A stretch of 47,042 bases of DNA from the IMG/VR virus record IMGVR_UViG_3300048091_000152, positions 1 through 47,042 of that record. One strand, given 5' to 3'. Made by a program: the position numbers and the translations under genes. This DNA comes from a virus. Shown piece after piece: positions 38,739 to 46,395 of the stretch (positions are counted from its first letter, which is position 1; each line of letters starts with the position of its first letter). The notes under the pieces are model-generated. The model was not told the origin of the DNA. It made no database searches and saw only the letters and a list, made by a program, of their open reading frames with translations.

Positions 38739-41237
38739 ATGAGCAATAAACTCGCGCTCGGCTTGGTCATTGGCGGCGCCGTCAGCTCCACGGTGGGGGC
38801 GGCGTTCAAGGACGTCACCAGTCGCATCAAGAAGCTGGAGGACACCGGGAAAAAAGCCCGGGTGCTGGAAAAGACCATTGGCGACACCATGCGTCTGCGC
38901 GACGAATGGCTTAAGGCGCACAGGGCGGGCGAGAAGGGCGCCGATGCGCTGCGCATGAAGCTGGAAAACAACCTTGCGGCCCTGAAAAAACAGGGTGTCG
39001 AGGTTCGCAATCTGGGCAAGGCTTACACCCAGATGGGGAAAACGGCGCGGGCCGCCGAGCTGAAGGCCAAGGGGCATATGCAGCTCGATGCCGGCAAGCA
39101 GCAGATGAAAAGCAGCATCGGGCAAGCCACGGCGGCCTCGGCCGCGATGATCATTCCGGCGAAGATCAGCGCGGACTATGGCGCGATCATTCGTGACATT
39201 GCGATCAAGGCCAACATTGCCAACACGCCCAAAGAGGCGGCGCTATCCAAGACGGTGATCGACACGTCACGCGACACCGGCATGGCGCGCAATCAGGTGG
39301 CCGAGGTGGTCAACGCCTTGGTGGGCGCCGGCATGGAGCTGGACAAGGCACTGTCGTATGCCCCGACGGCGGCCAAGTTCGCCGTGGGCCAAGGCTCGGA
39401 TGGCGGAGAAACCGCCCGCATGATCAACGCCTTGGGGCAGAACGCCAAGATCACCGACCCCGAGGTGATGCAAAAGGCGCTGGAGGCGATTGCCTACCAA
39501 GGACAGGCGGGCAGCTTTGAGGCGGCCGACATGGCGCGCTGGTTCCCCGAGCTGCTGGCAGGCATGGGCAAGCTGGGCATTACCGGGATGGACTCGGTGA
39601 CGCAACTGGGCGCGATGCTTCAGGTGCAGATGAAGACCGCCGGCGGTTCGGACGAAGCGGCCAACAACCTCAAGAACTGGATGGAGAAAATCGGTTCCGG
39701 TGACACCGTCGAGGCGTACAAGAAGGCCGGCATCGACTATCAAGGCTCGATGAATACCGGCCTGCAGAATGGCAAGTCCACCTTGGAATCCAGCTTTGCG
39801 CTGGCCCAAAAGTATATTGAGGCGACCGACCCGAAGAAGGCCGCCGAAATGGCGAAAGCCACGGCCGCGATCAGTAAGGAGTCTGATCCCGAGAAAGCCA
39901 AGGCCATGATCGCGTCCCTTGAATCGGCGCTGCGTACTGGCGACCTGTTCGCCGATATGCAGGTCAAGGGCGCCTTGACCGCGTACATGCAGAACAAGGA
40001 TCTGTACGACAAGTTGAAAAAGGAGTCGGCCAGCGCGACCGGGATTCTGGACAAGAACCTGGCTGAGCGTCGGGAATCCTCGGCGCAGAAACAGGCCGAG
40101 ATGGTGCAAGGGCTCGATGAGTCCATGCGTGCCATTGGCGATGCCATGCGCCCGGTGACGGATGCGGTGGTGGACGGCATCACGTCCGTGGCTGGAGGGC
40201 TGGCCAAGCTGGCGGACGAATCGCCCCGCCTGGTGACGGGCATCGGTCTGGCCACTGCCGGCTTGATCGGTCTGTCGGCGGCGGTGAGCGGCTTCAAGAT
40301 GGCCAAGGGGCTGATGAACATCGGCCGCGGCTCGCTGATGGGCAATCCGAACATTCCGCAAAAAGTGATCGTGACCAACCTACCGGCCGGTGGTGGCGTC
40401 GGTGATGGGCTGGACGTCGGCGACGTGGATGCCGGCGACGACAAGAAGGGCAGGAAAGGCAAGGGTGGCGGCAAGGGAGGTCGGGGTGGCGGCATGGGTC
40501 GCGGTGTCGGCAACGTTGTGAAGGGGGCGGCGGTGCTCGCTGTCGCTGACGCCGGGTTCAAGGCCTATGACACCTACCAGAACGCCGAGACGCAGGACGA
40601 GAAGGCCGTGGGTTACGGCGCGGCCGCCGGTGGTTTGGCCGGGTCGCTCTCCGGTGCAGCGGCGGGTGCGGCCCTCGGTACGCTGATCCTGCCGGTGATC
40701 GGTACGGCGATCGGCGGGCTGATCGGGGGTGTGATCGGCAACATGGGCGGCGACGCCCTGGGCGGCTACGTGGGCAAAGCGCTGTTCGGCGCGAACGATG
40801 CCACGAAGAAGATGCCCGACGCCGGTCCGCTGATGATGACCAACGCCGGCAAGGGCATTGCGCCGGTGATGGGCGACATCGCCAAATCGTTCACCAAGCC
40901 GCCGGGGTCGGCACCACTGATGATGGCGCCGCCGGGTCAGTCGCCAGCACCGGCCGCGTCGGCGCAGATCGGCGATGCCGGGCGTTCGATGATGCTGCCG
41001 GAGGCCAGTGCCGACGCCAAGGCCGGGCCATTGGCCAAGCCAGCGCCGACCGCTACGCCGCCGGCCAACATCGAAGCCAGGGTGGACATTCAGGCGCCGT
41101 TTTCGTTGACCGTGCAGGGCGACGTACAGGACGCCAACGCGCTCTACAACAAGCTCAAGCCGATGCTCGATCAGCACTATCGCGATCTGGCCAAGGCGCA
41201 GGAAAGCCGCAAGTTGTTTGATGCGCCGCACGTTTAA
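38739..41237 (+). CDS. Tail tape measure protein T
   Basis: 832 residues. Helical N-terminus (LVIGGAVSSTVGAAFKDVTS, RIKKLEDTGKKARVLEKTIG), then the tape measure core domain (YGAIIRDIAIKANIANTPKE, TRDTGMARNQVAEVVNALVG-type text). Next come a Gly/Lys-rich hinge (about 568-590) and a hydrophobic Gly/Ala stretch (LGTLILPVIGTAIGGLIGGV) that may cross the host inner membrane during DNA entry. The gene length sets the tail length. It follows E/E', the chaperone that coats it. Confidence 0.93.
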   Translation: MSNKLALGLVIGGAVSSTVGAAFKDVTSRIKKLEDTGKKARVLEKTIGDTMRLRDEWLKAHRAGEKGADALRMKLENNLAALKKQGVEVRNLGKAYTQMGKTARAAELKAKGHMQLDAGKQQMKSSIGQATAASAAMIIPAKISADYGAIIRDIAIKANIANTPKEAALSKTVIDTSRDTGMARNQVAEVVNALVGAGMELDKALSYAPTAAKFAVGQGSDGGETARMINALGQNAKITDPEVMQKALEAIAYQGQAGSFEAADMARWFPELLAGMGKLGITGMDSVTQLGAMLQVQMKTAGGSDEAANNLKNWMEKIGSGDTVEAYKKAGIDYQGSMNTGLQNGKSTLESSFALAQKYIEATDPKKAAEMAKATAAISKESDPEKAKAMIASLESALRTGDLFADMQVKGALTAYMQNKDLYDKLKKESASATGILDKNLAERRESSAQKQAEMVQGLDESMRAIGDAMRPVTDAVVDGITSVAGGLAKLADESPRLVTGIGLATAGLIGLSAAVSGFKMAKGLMNIGRGSLMGNPNIPQKVIVTNLPAGGGVGDGLDVGDVDAGDDKKGRKGKGGGKGGRGGGMGRGVGNVVKGAAVLAVADAGFKAYDTYQNAETQDEKAVGYGAAAGGLAGSLSGAAAGAALGTLILPVIGTAIGGLIGGVIGNMGGDALGGYVGKALFGANDATKKMPDAGPLMMTNAGKGIAPVMGDIAKSFTKPPGSAPLMMAPPGQSPAPAASAQIGDAGRSMMLPEASADAKAGPLAKPAPTATPPANIEARVDIQAPFSLTVQGDVQDANALYNKLKPMLDQHYRDLAKAQESRKLFDAPHV

Positions 41238-41249
41238 TCAGGGGGATTC

Positions 41250-42095
41250 ATGGAAGCATTGGGGCAGTTGCAATCGGGGATGAAGTACTTGGCCACGGCC
41301 GGCGAGACGGGCCGGCGCAGCCTTGACGGGATGATGGCGCCGGTGAATGGCGCGATCGGGGAAATCACTGGCGCCGCGTCCGAGCTGGAGGGGTTGCCCT
41401 TTGTAGGGCCGGCGATCGGGGCCAAGCTTCAGCGCGTCATGCGAGGGGTCAATGCGGCACAGGCGCAGGTCGGGCGGGTGGTGGCCATGTATAGCACGGC
41501 CACCCGTGCGGCCGCACAGATTGACGAGCGCCTGGGGGTGTTGAAGGAACAGGCCGGCCGGGCTGCCACGGCCATCAACAAGATTGCCGGCAAGGCCAGC
41601 CCGGCGCTGGCCAACATCGTGCCCACCGGGGCCTTTGCCACGGATCAGACGCCGGCGCCGGAAGCGGTGAAGCCGTTCCCGCACCTGCTGATCATCCAGC
41701 CGCAAGACCCGAAGGCGCCGCAGTACACCTTCAACCTGGACACGGCCGCCTTTGACGAACTGCGCCGGTCGACCGAATTCCGCTGGGCTTCGCAGGAGCG
41801 CCTGTCGCGGCGTCCGGCGCAGCAGGCGGTGGGCATCGGCGACGAGAAGATCACCCTCAAGGGGGTGATCTTCCCGGGCTTCAAGGGCGGGCTAAAGCAG
41901 CTCGACACGCTGCGCGCGCTTGGTGCCCAGCTCCAGCCGCTGACCCTGACCACGGGGTATGGCGACGTGCTGGGGACGTGGTGCCTGAAGAGCGTGGACG
42001 AGGAACAGAGTTCGCTGATGGCCGGCGGCATTCCGCGCAAGCAGGCCTTTACCTTGGAGTTTGTACGCTATGGCGACGACATGCAGAACGTCTGA
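41250..42095 (+). CDS. Tail protein U with N-terminal extension
   Basis: 281 residues. The last 135 match P2 gpU (PFPHLLIIQPQDPKAPQYTF, GDEKITLKGVIFPGFKGGLK, LGTWCLKSVDEEQSSLMAGG, RKQAFTLEFVRYGDD), a tail completion protein. The first 145 (MEALGQLQSGMKYLATAGET and an Ala-rich helical part) are absent from P2 gpU. The end overlaps the X gene. GGGGGATTC precedes the ATG. Confidence 0.85.
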   Translation: MEALGQLQSGMKYLATAGETGRRSLDGMMAPVNGAIGEITGAASELEGLPFVGPAIGAKLQRVMRGVNAAQAQVGRVVAMYSTATRAAAQIDERLGVLKEQAGRAATAINKIAGKASPALANIVPTGAFATDQTPAPEAVKPFPHLLIIQPQDPKAPQYTFNLDTAAFDELRRSTEFRWASQERLSRRPAQQAVGIGDEKITLKGVIFPGFKGGLKQLDTLRALGAQLQPLTLTTGYGDVLGTWCLKSVDEEQSSLMAGGIPRKQAFTLEFVRYGDDMQNV

Positions 42096-42276
42096 TGGGG
42101 ATCTGCTGGATACCATCTGTCACAACTTTTACGGGCACCTGAATGGCTGCGTCGAGGCGGTGCTGGATGCCAATCAGGGGCTGGCCGATGAGGAGCAGCC
42201 CTACCGCGCCGGCGTGGTGATCGTCCTGCCAGATCTGGCGCACCCGGTGGCCGAGGCAGTCACCTTGTGGGACTGA
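42070..42276 (+). CDS. Tail protein X
   Basis: 68 residues: MATTCRTSDGDLLDTICHNF, YGHLNGCVEAVLDANQGLAD, YRAGVVIVLPDLAHP. The pattern is the Tail_X/LysM-like domain of P2 gpX: the DGDxLDxIC start and I-x-LPD-x end are diagnostic. It binds near the hub at the baseplate. It overlaps the end of U, and an in-frame TTG at 42061 is less likely as start. Confidence 0.88.
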   Translation: MATTCRTSDGDLLDTICHNFYGHLNGCVEAVLDANQGLADEEQPYRAGVVIVLPDLAHPVAEAVTLWD

Positions 42277-42335
42277 TCCCGTCCGTAGGCGCCGCCGGCG
42301 ACCTCTCGCGTTACGCGTAACGCTCCGCTTACTTG

Positions 42336-42360
42336 GCCCGCCCCGTGCGGGCTTTCTTTT
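42336..42360 (+). terminator. Terminator before gene D
   Basis: GCCCGC (42336-42341) and GCGGGC (42347-42352) followed by TTTCTTTT. A GTTACGCGTAAC palindrome lies 15 bp upstream (42310-42321). The D start follows at 42372. Confidence 0.65.
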
Positions 42361-42371
42361 GGAAAAAATCT

Positions 42372-43421
42372 ATGACCCCCCGATTCCGCATTGTTGCCGA
42401 CGGCAACGACATCACGGCGCTGTTGAATGACCGGCTGATTCAGTTGAGTGTCACCGACAAGGTCGGCATGGAGTCCGACGAATTCGAACTGCGCATTGAC
42501 GATCGCGACGGGCTGGTGACGTTGCCGCGCAAGGGCGTGGGGATTGAGGTCTATCTGGGCTACCTTGAGACGTCGCTGGCGCGGCTGGGCCGCTACGTGG
42601 TCGACGAAGTCACGGTGTCCGGCCCGCCGGATACCATCGTGATCAAGGGCAAGGCCAGCGACATGCGCGGCAGTGGCAAGACCCCCCGTAGCGGGAGCTG
42701 GGAAGACGTGCCGCTGTCGAAGATCGTGGCCGACGTCGCCGCGCGCAATGGCTGGGCGCCAGTGTGTCCAGTCAATACGAAGGTGGCGCGGGCCGATCAG
42801 CTCAATGAATCCGACTTCAATTTCATCACGCGCCTGGCTAAGCAGTACGACTGCACGGCGAAAGTCGCCGACGGCAAGTTGCTGGTGATGCCGCGTCAGG
42901 GCGGGCAGAGCGCAAGCGGCAAGGCATTCGCACCGATCGTTATCACGCGCCGCGACGTCAGCCGCTGGCAGTTCCACCTGGGCGATCGCGACTCGCACAA
43001 GACGGTCGGGGCCAAGCATCAGGACAAGAAGACCGGCAAGCTCGCCGTGGTGTCGCTGGAGAACGACGACGCTCCGGCCGGCCTGCCGGCGGTGCATACC
43101 GATCGGCACATTCATCCGAACAAGACGGCGGCCGAAGCAGCGGCCAAGGCGCGCTTGGCGGCGTTCAACCGCTCGACCGCCGGTGTGCGCTTCGAAATGC
43201 CCGGCCGCACGGACCTGTTTGCCGAACGGCCAGTGATCGCCCAGGGCTTCAAGATCGGCCTTGACGGTGAATATCTGGCCGACTCGGTGGAGCAGACCTA
43301 CACCCAAGCCGGCTGGTCGACCACCGTCGAATGTAACGGCGGCAAGAATGGTAAAGCCAATGCCAAAGGCAAGAAAAAGAAGAAGGAGGCGAAGCCGGTC
43401 AAAGTCGTATCCCTGAAGTAA
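42372..43421 (+). CDS. Late control / baseplate hub protein D
   Basis: 349 residues: MTPRFRIVADGNDITALLND, DRLIQLSVTDKVGMESDEFE (continuing ELRIDDRDG), ADQLNESDFNFITRLAKQYD, ADSVEQTYTQAGWSTTVECN. This is the P2 gpD family, a gp27-like hub protein between tail tube and spike, named for its late-control phenotype. The C-terminus is Lys-rich. The decayed copy at 1950-2338 belongs to the same family. Confidence 0.93.
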   Translation: MTPRFRIVADGNDITALLNDRLIQLSVTDKVGMESDEFELRIDDRDGLVTLPRKGVGIEVYLGYLETSLARLGRYVVDEVTVSGPPDTIVIKGKASDMRGSGKTPRSGSWEDVPLSKIVADVAARNGWAPVCPVNTKVARADQLNESDFNFITRLAKQYDCTAKVADGKLLVMPRQGGQSASGKAFAPIVITRRDVSRWQFHLGDRDSHKTVGAKHQDKKTGKLAVVSLENDDAPAGLPAVHTDRHIHPNKTAAEAAAKARLAAFNRSTAGVRFEMPGRTDLFAERPVIAQGFKIGLDGEYLADSVEQTYTQAGWSTTVECNGGKNGKANAKGKKKKKEAKPVKVVSLK

Positions 43422-43439
43422 CGCTACCGCGAATCCATA

Positions 43440-43461
43440 ACCCGCCGAGTGCGGTTTTTTT
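43440..43461 (+). terminator. Terminator before the endolysin gene
   Basis: CCGC (43442-43445), loop CGAGT, GCGG (43451-43454), T7. The stem is short but the U-tract is strong. The endolysin ribosome site follows at once. Confidence 0.6.
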
Positions 43462-43476
43462 ATGCCTGGAGTTTGT

Positions 43477-44136
43477 ATGTCCCTCACTAAGCAGCAGTTG
43501 CTGCAAATCCTCCCCAACGCCCGCCCAATCGCGGGCGTTTTTGTGTCTGCGCTCGGCCCGGCCATGGCGCGCTTCGGCATCACCTCGCCGGTGCGGCAGG
43601 CGGCGTTTATCGCCCAGTGCGGGCACGAGTCGCAGCACCTGACCAAGCTGTCGGAAAGCCTTTACTACCGGGATGCCGAGCGGGTCGCGCGGCTGTTCAA
43701 GTACGGCTTCGACCTGAACCGAAACGGCCGGGTCGATCCGGCCGAGATCGAGGACGCCAAGCGCTACCTCTGCAATTCCGAAAAGCTGGGCAATCGGGTC
43801 TATGCCGGCCGCATGGGCAACGGCCCAGAGGCGTCCGGCGACGGTTACCGCTACCGCGCGCGCGGCCTGATCGGCATCACCGGCCGCGACATGTACCGCC
43901 TGTGCGACAAGGCGCTGGGCCTGCCTTTGCTTGAGCAGCCCGAGCTGCTGGAGCGGCCGGAGTATGCCGCGTTGTCGGCGGCGTGGTTCTGGTGGGATCG
44001 AGGCTTGAACGAGCTGGCCGACGCCGGCCTGTTCGATCGCATCAGCACCATCATCAACGGCGGCGACAACGGCCGGGCCGAGCGCCGCGAGCTGTGGTCC
44101 AAGGCCAAGGCGGTGCTATGTCAATCCTCGATCTGA
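43477..44136 (+). CDS. GH19 endolysin (chitinase-like lysozyme)
   Basis: 219 residues from the ATG at 43477 (MSLTKQQLLQILPNARPIAG), with TGGAG upstream. The glycoside hydrolase 19 core has Glu51 and Glu60 in QCGHESQHLTKLSESLYYRD as catalytic acid and base, RARGLIGITGRDMYRLCDKA and WFWWDRGLNELADAGLFDRI. There is no signal peptide, so it depends on the holin. Residues 79-90 (DLNRNGRVDPAE) fit an EF-hand loop, suggesting calcium binding. It cleaves peptidoglycan at lysis. Confidence 0.93.
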   Translation: MSLTKQQLLQILPNARPIAGVFVSALGPAMARFGITSPVRQAAFIAQCGHESQHLTKLSESLYYRDAERVARLFKYGFDLNRNGRVDPAEIEDAKRYLCNSEKLGNRVYAGRMGNGPEASGDGYRYRARGLIGITGRDMYRLCDKALGLPLLEQPELLERPEYAALSAAWFWWDRGLNELADAGLFDRISTIINGGDNGRAERRELWSKAKAVLCQSSI

Positions 44137-44651
44137 TCCCGGCGCCGGTGCGGTCGTGGGCGGTCGCCCTGGTACTTCTGTCGAGCGCCTGCGCCGGCGC
44201 TGCAGGTGCCTGGGCGGTGCAGGACTGGCGCTACGACAAGCAGCTGGCGGAACAGGCTGGCCTGCATCAGGACGATCTGACCGCTATCAGCAAGGCAGCC
44301 GCCGCTCAGGTGCGTGCCGATCAGGACAAGCGCCTGGCCCTCGAGCAGCGTCTGTCGGCCAGCGAACAAACTCACTACAAGGAACTGACCGATGCTCAAA
44401 CCAATCAGGCTCACCTGCGCGATCGCCTTGCCACTGCTGATGTGCGGCTGTCAGTCCTCCTCGATGCGGGTTCAACCGGTAGCTGTTCAGTGCCAACCGG
44501 TACCGAAGCCAGGGGCATGGTTCATGGAGGAACGCGCGCCCGACTTGACCCAGCGCATGCTCAACGAATTATCGGGATCACCGATGCCGGTGATCAAGGA
44601 CTAATTGCCCTGGCGGCGTGCCAGGCTTATGTGCGGGAGGTAGCGCACTGA
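44118..44651 (+). CDS. Inner-membrane spanin (Rz-like)
   Basis: 177 residues, overlapping the endolysin by 19 bp. One N-terminal membrane segment (VRSWAVALVLLSSACAGAAG AWAV) is followed by a periplasmic coiled coil (KAAAAQVRADQDKRLALEQR, SEQTHYKELTDAQTNQAHLR). This is the LysB/Rz layout. With the nested outer-membrane partner it fuses the two membranes in the last step of lysis. Confidence 0.85.
   Translation: MSILDLIPAPVRSWAVALVLLSSACAGAAGAWAVQDWRYDKQLAEQAGLHQDDLTAISKAAAAQVRADQDKRLALEQRLSASEQTHYKELTDAQTNQAHLRDRLATADVRLSVLLDAGSTGSCSVPTGTEARGMVHGGTRARLDPAHAQRIIGITDAGDQGLIALAACQAYVREVAH
44392..44604 (+). CDS. Outer-membrane spanin lipoprotein (Rz1-like), nested
   Basis: 70 residues in the +1 frame inside the Rz gene: MLKPIRLTCAIALPLLMCGC, then QSSSMRVQPVAVQCQPVPKP. 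A signal peptide ends in a lipobox (LMCG before Cys20), and the mature part is Pro-rich and short. This is the Rz1/LysC arrangement known from lambda and P2. It should reach across the periplasm and bind the Rz coiled coil. Confidence 0.82.
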   Translation: MLKPIRLTCAIALPLLMCGCQSSSMRVQPVAVQCQPVPKPGAWFMEERAPDLTQRMLNELSGSPMPVIKD

Positions 44652-44652
44652 T

Positions 44653-44883
44653 CTACTTTCTCCGGCGAGAAAGTTTGAACACGGCTGGCTTGCCTTTGTT
44701 GCTTATCGTTGCACCGATAACATAATTGCTGACTGCTGCCATTCCCGCCTCGGTCAATACGTTGTACCCGCCTCGGACCTTGACGAGGTCGCCGTTGGCG
44801 ATGAGTGCATCTACGTCCGGATACGGGGGGAAGTTATCAATGAGGTCCTTTATTTCCTTGTAACGCTCTTCGCTTATCTGCAT
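44653..44883 (-). CDS. Small winged-helix-like cargo protein
   Basis: 76 residues from the ATG at 44883 (MQISEERYKEIKDLIDNFPP), with AGGAAG 7 nt upstream. The text DVDALIANGDLVKVRGGYNV LTEAG suggests a short winged helix (helix, strand, wing), similar to the C-terminus of the protein at 22051. The basic tail is SRRRK. It is leftward, behind the lysis genes, in the lysogenic-conversion zone. The function is unknown. A start at 45000 in the same frame is unsupported. Confidence 0.6.
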   Translation of the reverse strand: MQISEERYKEIKDLIDNFPPYPDVDALIANGDLVKVRGGYNVLTEAGMAAVSNYVIGATISNKGKPAVFKLSRRRK

Positions 44884-45036
44884 TGCATACGCTTCCTGGC
44901 AGGGGAGAATCTGTTTGAAAAGTATGCGGGGCACCGCATTGGCAAAGGAGTGTGGATGATTGTCATCACAATTTGGGGGGGGGGATGGCAGGTGCACCAT
45001 CTATGCCCGCCGTCCTTGGCGGGGCTGCTCAAGGGA

Positions 45037-45060
45037 CCAGGCGACCATTTGGTCGCCTGG
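45037..45060. terminator. Strong hairpin after the 38-residue gene
   Basis: CCAGGCGACC (45037-45046), loop ATTT, GGTCGCCTGG (45051-45060): a perfect 10-bp stem 11 bp downstream of the stop of the leftward gene. There is no U-tract, so it may stabilise the mRNA end or be a protein site rather than an intrinsic terminator. Confidence 0.5.
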
Positions 45061-45070
45061 GTGATACGCA

Positions 45071-45187
45071 TCAGGCGCGGCCGATGTAAATCTTGAAGGG
45101 CTTGCCGACTGCACGTTGGATCTGTCCGCTTTTCAAGCGGCGAGTCCAGCGCAGAATAAAGGTGCCCCGTTCGTCGGTGTAGGTCAT
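45071..45187 (-). CDS. 38-residue basic protein
   Basis: The ORF MTYTDERGTFILRWTRRLKS followed by GQIQRAVGKPFKIYIGRA has AGGAGATAGG directly before its ATG, a very good ribosome site. The protein is strongly basic and beta-like. It is leftward, like the other cargo genes of the right end. Too short for ordinary gene finders but likely real. The function is unknown; nucleic acid binding is possible from charge. Confidence 0.6.
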   Translation of the reverse strand: MTYTDERGTFILRWTRRLKSGQIQRAVGKPFKIYIGRA

Positions 45188-45377
45188 GACCTATCTCCTA
45201 GCGAGAGTTGCCACTACTTACCGGGCTGGACAACCAGTTTCTCTATGCGTATACTTAGCTCTTGTCGAGGGAGTCTTCGCTAGCATAAATTTTTGCTGGT
45301 TGCAAGAAGCGAGTGGAGAACTTCTTTGGTTGGCATGCCAACCACCTGTTCTGTCTGGCTAGCTAGTAACTATCCTT
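45188..45377. other. Gap with a 16-bp palindrome
   Basis: About 190 bp between the ImmA-type gene and the 38-residue gene. No gene is supported. It contains a perfect palindrome GGTTGGCATGCCAACC (45328-45343) without U-tracts on either side, so it is a candidate operator rather than a terminator. Confidence 0.4.
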
Positions 45378-45863
45378 TCAGAACACAAATTCCAGTTGAG
45401 CTTCAGCTTTCGGCAGTCCTAGAAGCTCAATCATTGCGTCAGCGAAATAGTCTGCTTGCCACTCCGAGTCCTCATTCTCCACAGGCATGCCCTCGGAGAA
45501 GTGAAGTAAGGGTTTATGTCCTAGGACAATATGGCCGAGTTCGTGCAGAAAAATTCTGACGGCTTTGGCTTTTCCTCTGCAGATCTCACTGTAGAGTTTC
45601 TCCGGAACGTAGATCATTCCCTTCTGTGGATCAACAGTTGCTTTAGTAGCGTCGATCCATTCGGCATCATGAATTACATCGATGTTGATTCCATATTTCT
45701 CTAGGCTTGAAATCAGCTTTTCCGGGTTTTTTCCTTGGAAAGAGCGTTTTCGAATACCTAGGACGTCGCGAACCCTCACTGTTACCTGTTGAATAAATTC
45801 TGCAGTTAGGGCCGGCACGCGATGGCCTCGCATGCCGTATTCCGGTGGGTTTTCAGGTGTCAT
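45378..45863 (-). CDS. ImmA/IrrE family metallopeptidase
   Basis: 161 residues from the ATG at 45863 (MTPENPPEYGMRGHRVPALT), 11 bp inside the end of the XRE gene. HELGH (107-111) gives two zinc-binding His and the catalytic Glu; EWQADYFADAMIELLG supplies the third ligand (Glu134). The N-terminal helix region LISSLEKYGINIDVIHDAEW is typical. ImmA-type enzymes cut their XRE partner repressor (ICEBs1, phage phi105). Here the XRE partner is the overlapping upstream gene. The pair is placed as lysogenic cargo beside attR. Confidence 0.88.
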   Translation of the reverse strand: MTPENPPEYGMRGHRVPALTAEFIQQVTVRVRDVLGIRKRSFQGKNPEKLISSLEKYGINIDVIHDAEWIDATKATVDPQKGMIYVPEKLYSEICRGKAKAVRIFLHELGHIVLGHKPLLHFSEGMPVENEDSEWQADYFADAMIELLGLPKAEAQLEFVF

Positions 45864-46230
45864 TCTTAGGGCTCTCCCCATAGATGTCGGCAAGCAATTT
45901 ACCCAGTTTCGTAAGCTGCTCCTGGTTAAGATCGGAGTTTGCGAATCCTGCTATTAGCATCTTGTGGTGCGGCGGAAGTCCCTCCAGCGAGACGCTATCG
46001 TTGTCCTCGCAAGCCATTGCTTTTAGCTTCTGCCGGCTTACATCCATTCCGGATTTTTCGAAATAGGTAGCGATCTTTTCAACCCAGTCCATTGGGATTT
46101 TGCTTCGCCCGGTTTCCATTGCGCTCAAAAAGGCTGGTGACGTATTAAGTGAAGTCGCCATTGAGCTGAGCGTAATGTTTAGGACGCGCCGGTATTCCCT
46201 AACGGTGACGCCGAATTTTGAAAGCGACAT
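45853..46230 (-). CDS. XRE family transcriptional regulator
   Basis: 125 residues: MSLSKFGVTVREYRRVLNIT, LSSMATSLNTSPAFLSAMET, GRSKIPMDWVEKIATYFEKS. The helix-turn-helix with AFLSAMETGRSKIP is of the XRE class. The C-terminal half (LPPHHKMLIAGFANSDLNQE) may be the part recognised by the metallopeptidase. AGGAGAGAGGACC precedes the ATG and a strong promoter lies upstream. It probably represses its own operon. Confidence 0.88.
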   Translation of the reverse strand: MSLSKFGVTVREYRRVLNITLSSMATSLNTSPAFLSAMETGRSKIPMDWVEKIATYFEKSGMDVSRQKLKAMACEDNDSVSLEGLPPHHKMLIAGFANSDLNQEQLTKLGKLLADIYGESPKNDT

Positions 46231-46268
46231 GGTCCTCTCTCCTGCTGCTTGGTCTACAACCTAGGTGA

Positions 46269-46297
46269 ATTAAAGCCCAGAACGTGGTGGTCGTCAA
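46269..46297 (-). promoter_or_regulatory. Promoter of the XRE-ImmA operon
   Basis: On the minus strand TTGACG (46292-46297) and TTTAAT (46269-46274) are spaced 17 bp, 39 bp before the ATG. Nearby short repeats of ACTTGAA/CTTGAAA (about 46306-46322) may be regulator sites. Confidence 0.65.
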
Positions 46298-46395
46298 CCA
46301 TTTTACTTGAATACTTGAAAGGTTGAAAAATTAGTCCGGTGCATGTCTGGCCGGGCGGGTGTAGGTGTCTACTATCTGGAGCCTATGTTATGAGG

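Noticed and set aside
42201-43646. Leftward open frame of 481 codons opposite gene D
   Set aside because: Antisense shadow of gene D and the endolysin start; composition is Arg/His/Ala-rich without domains.
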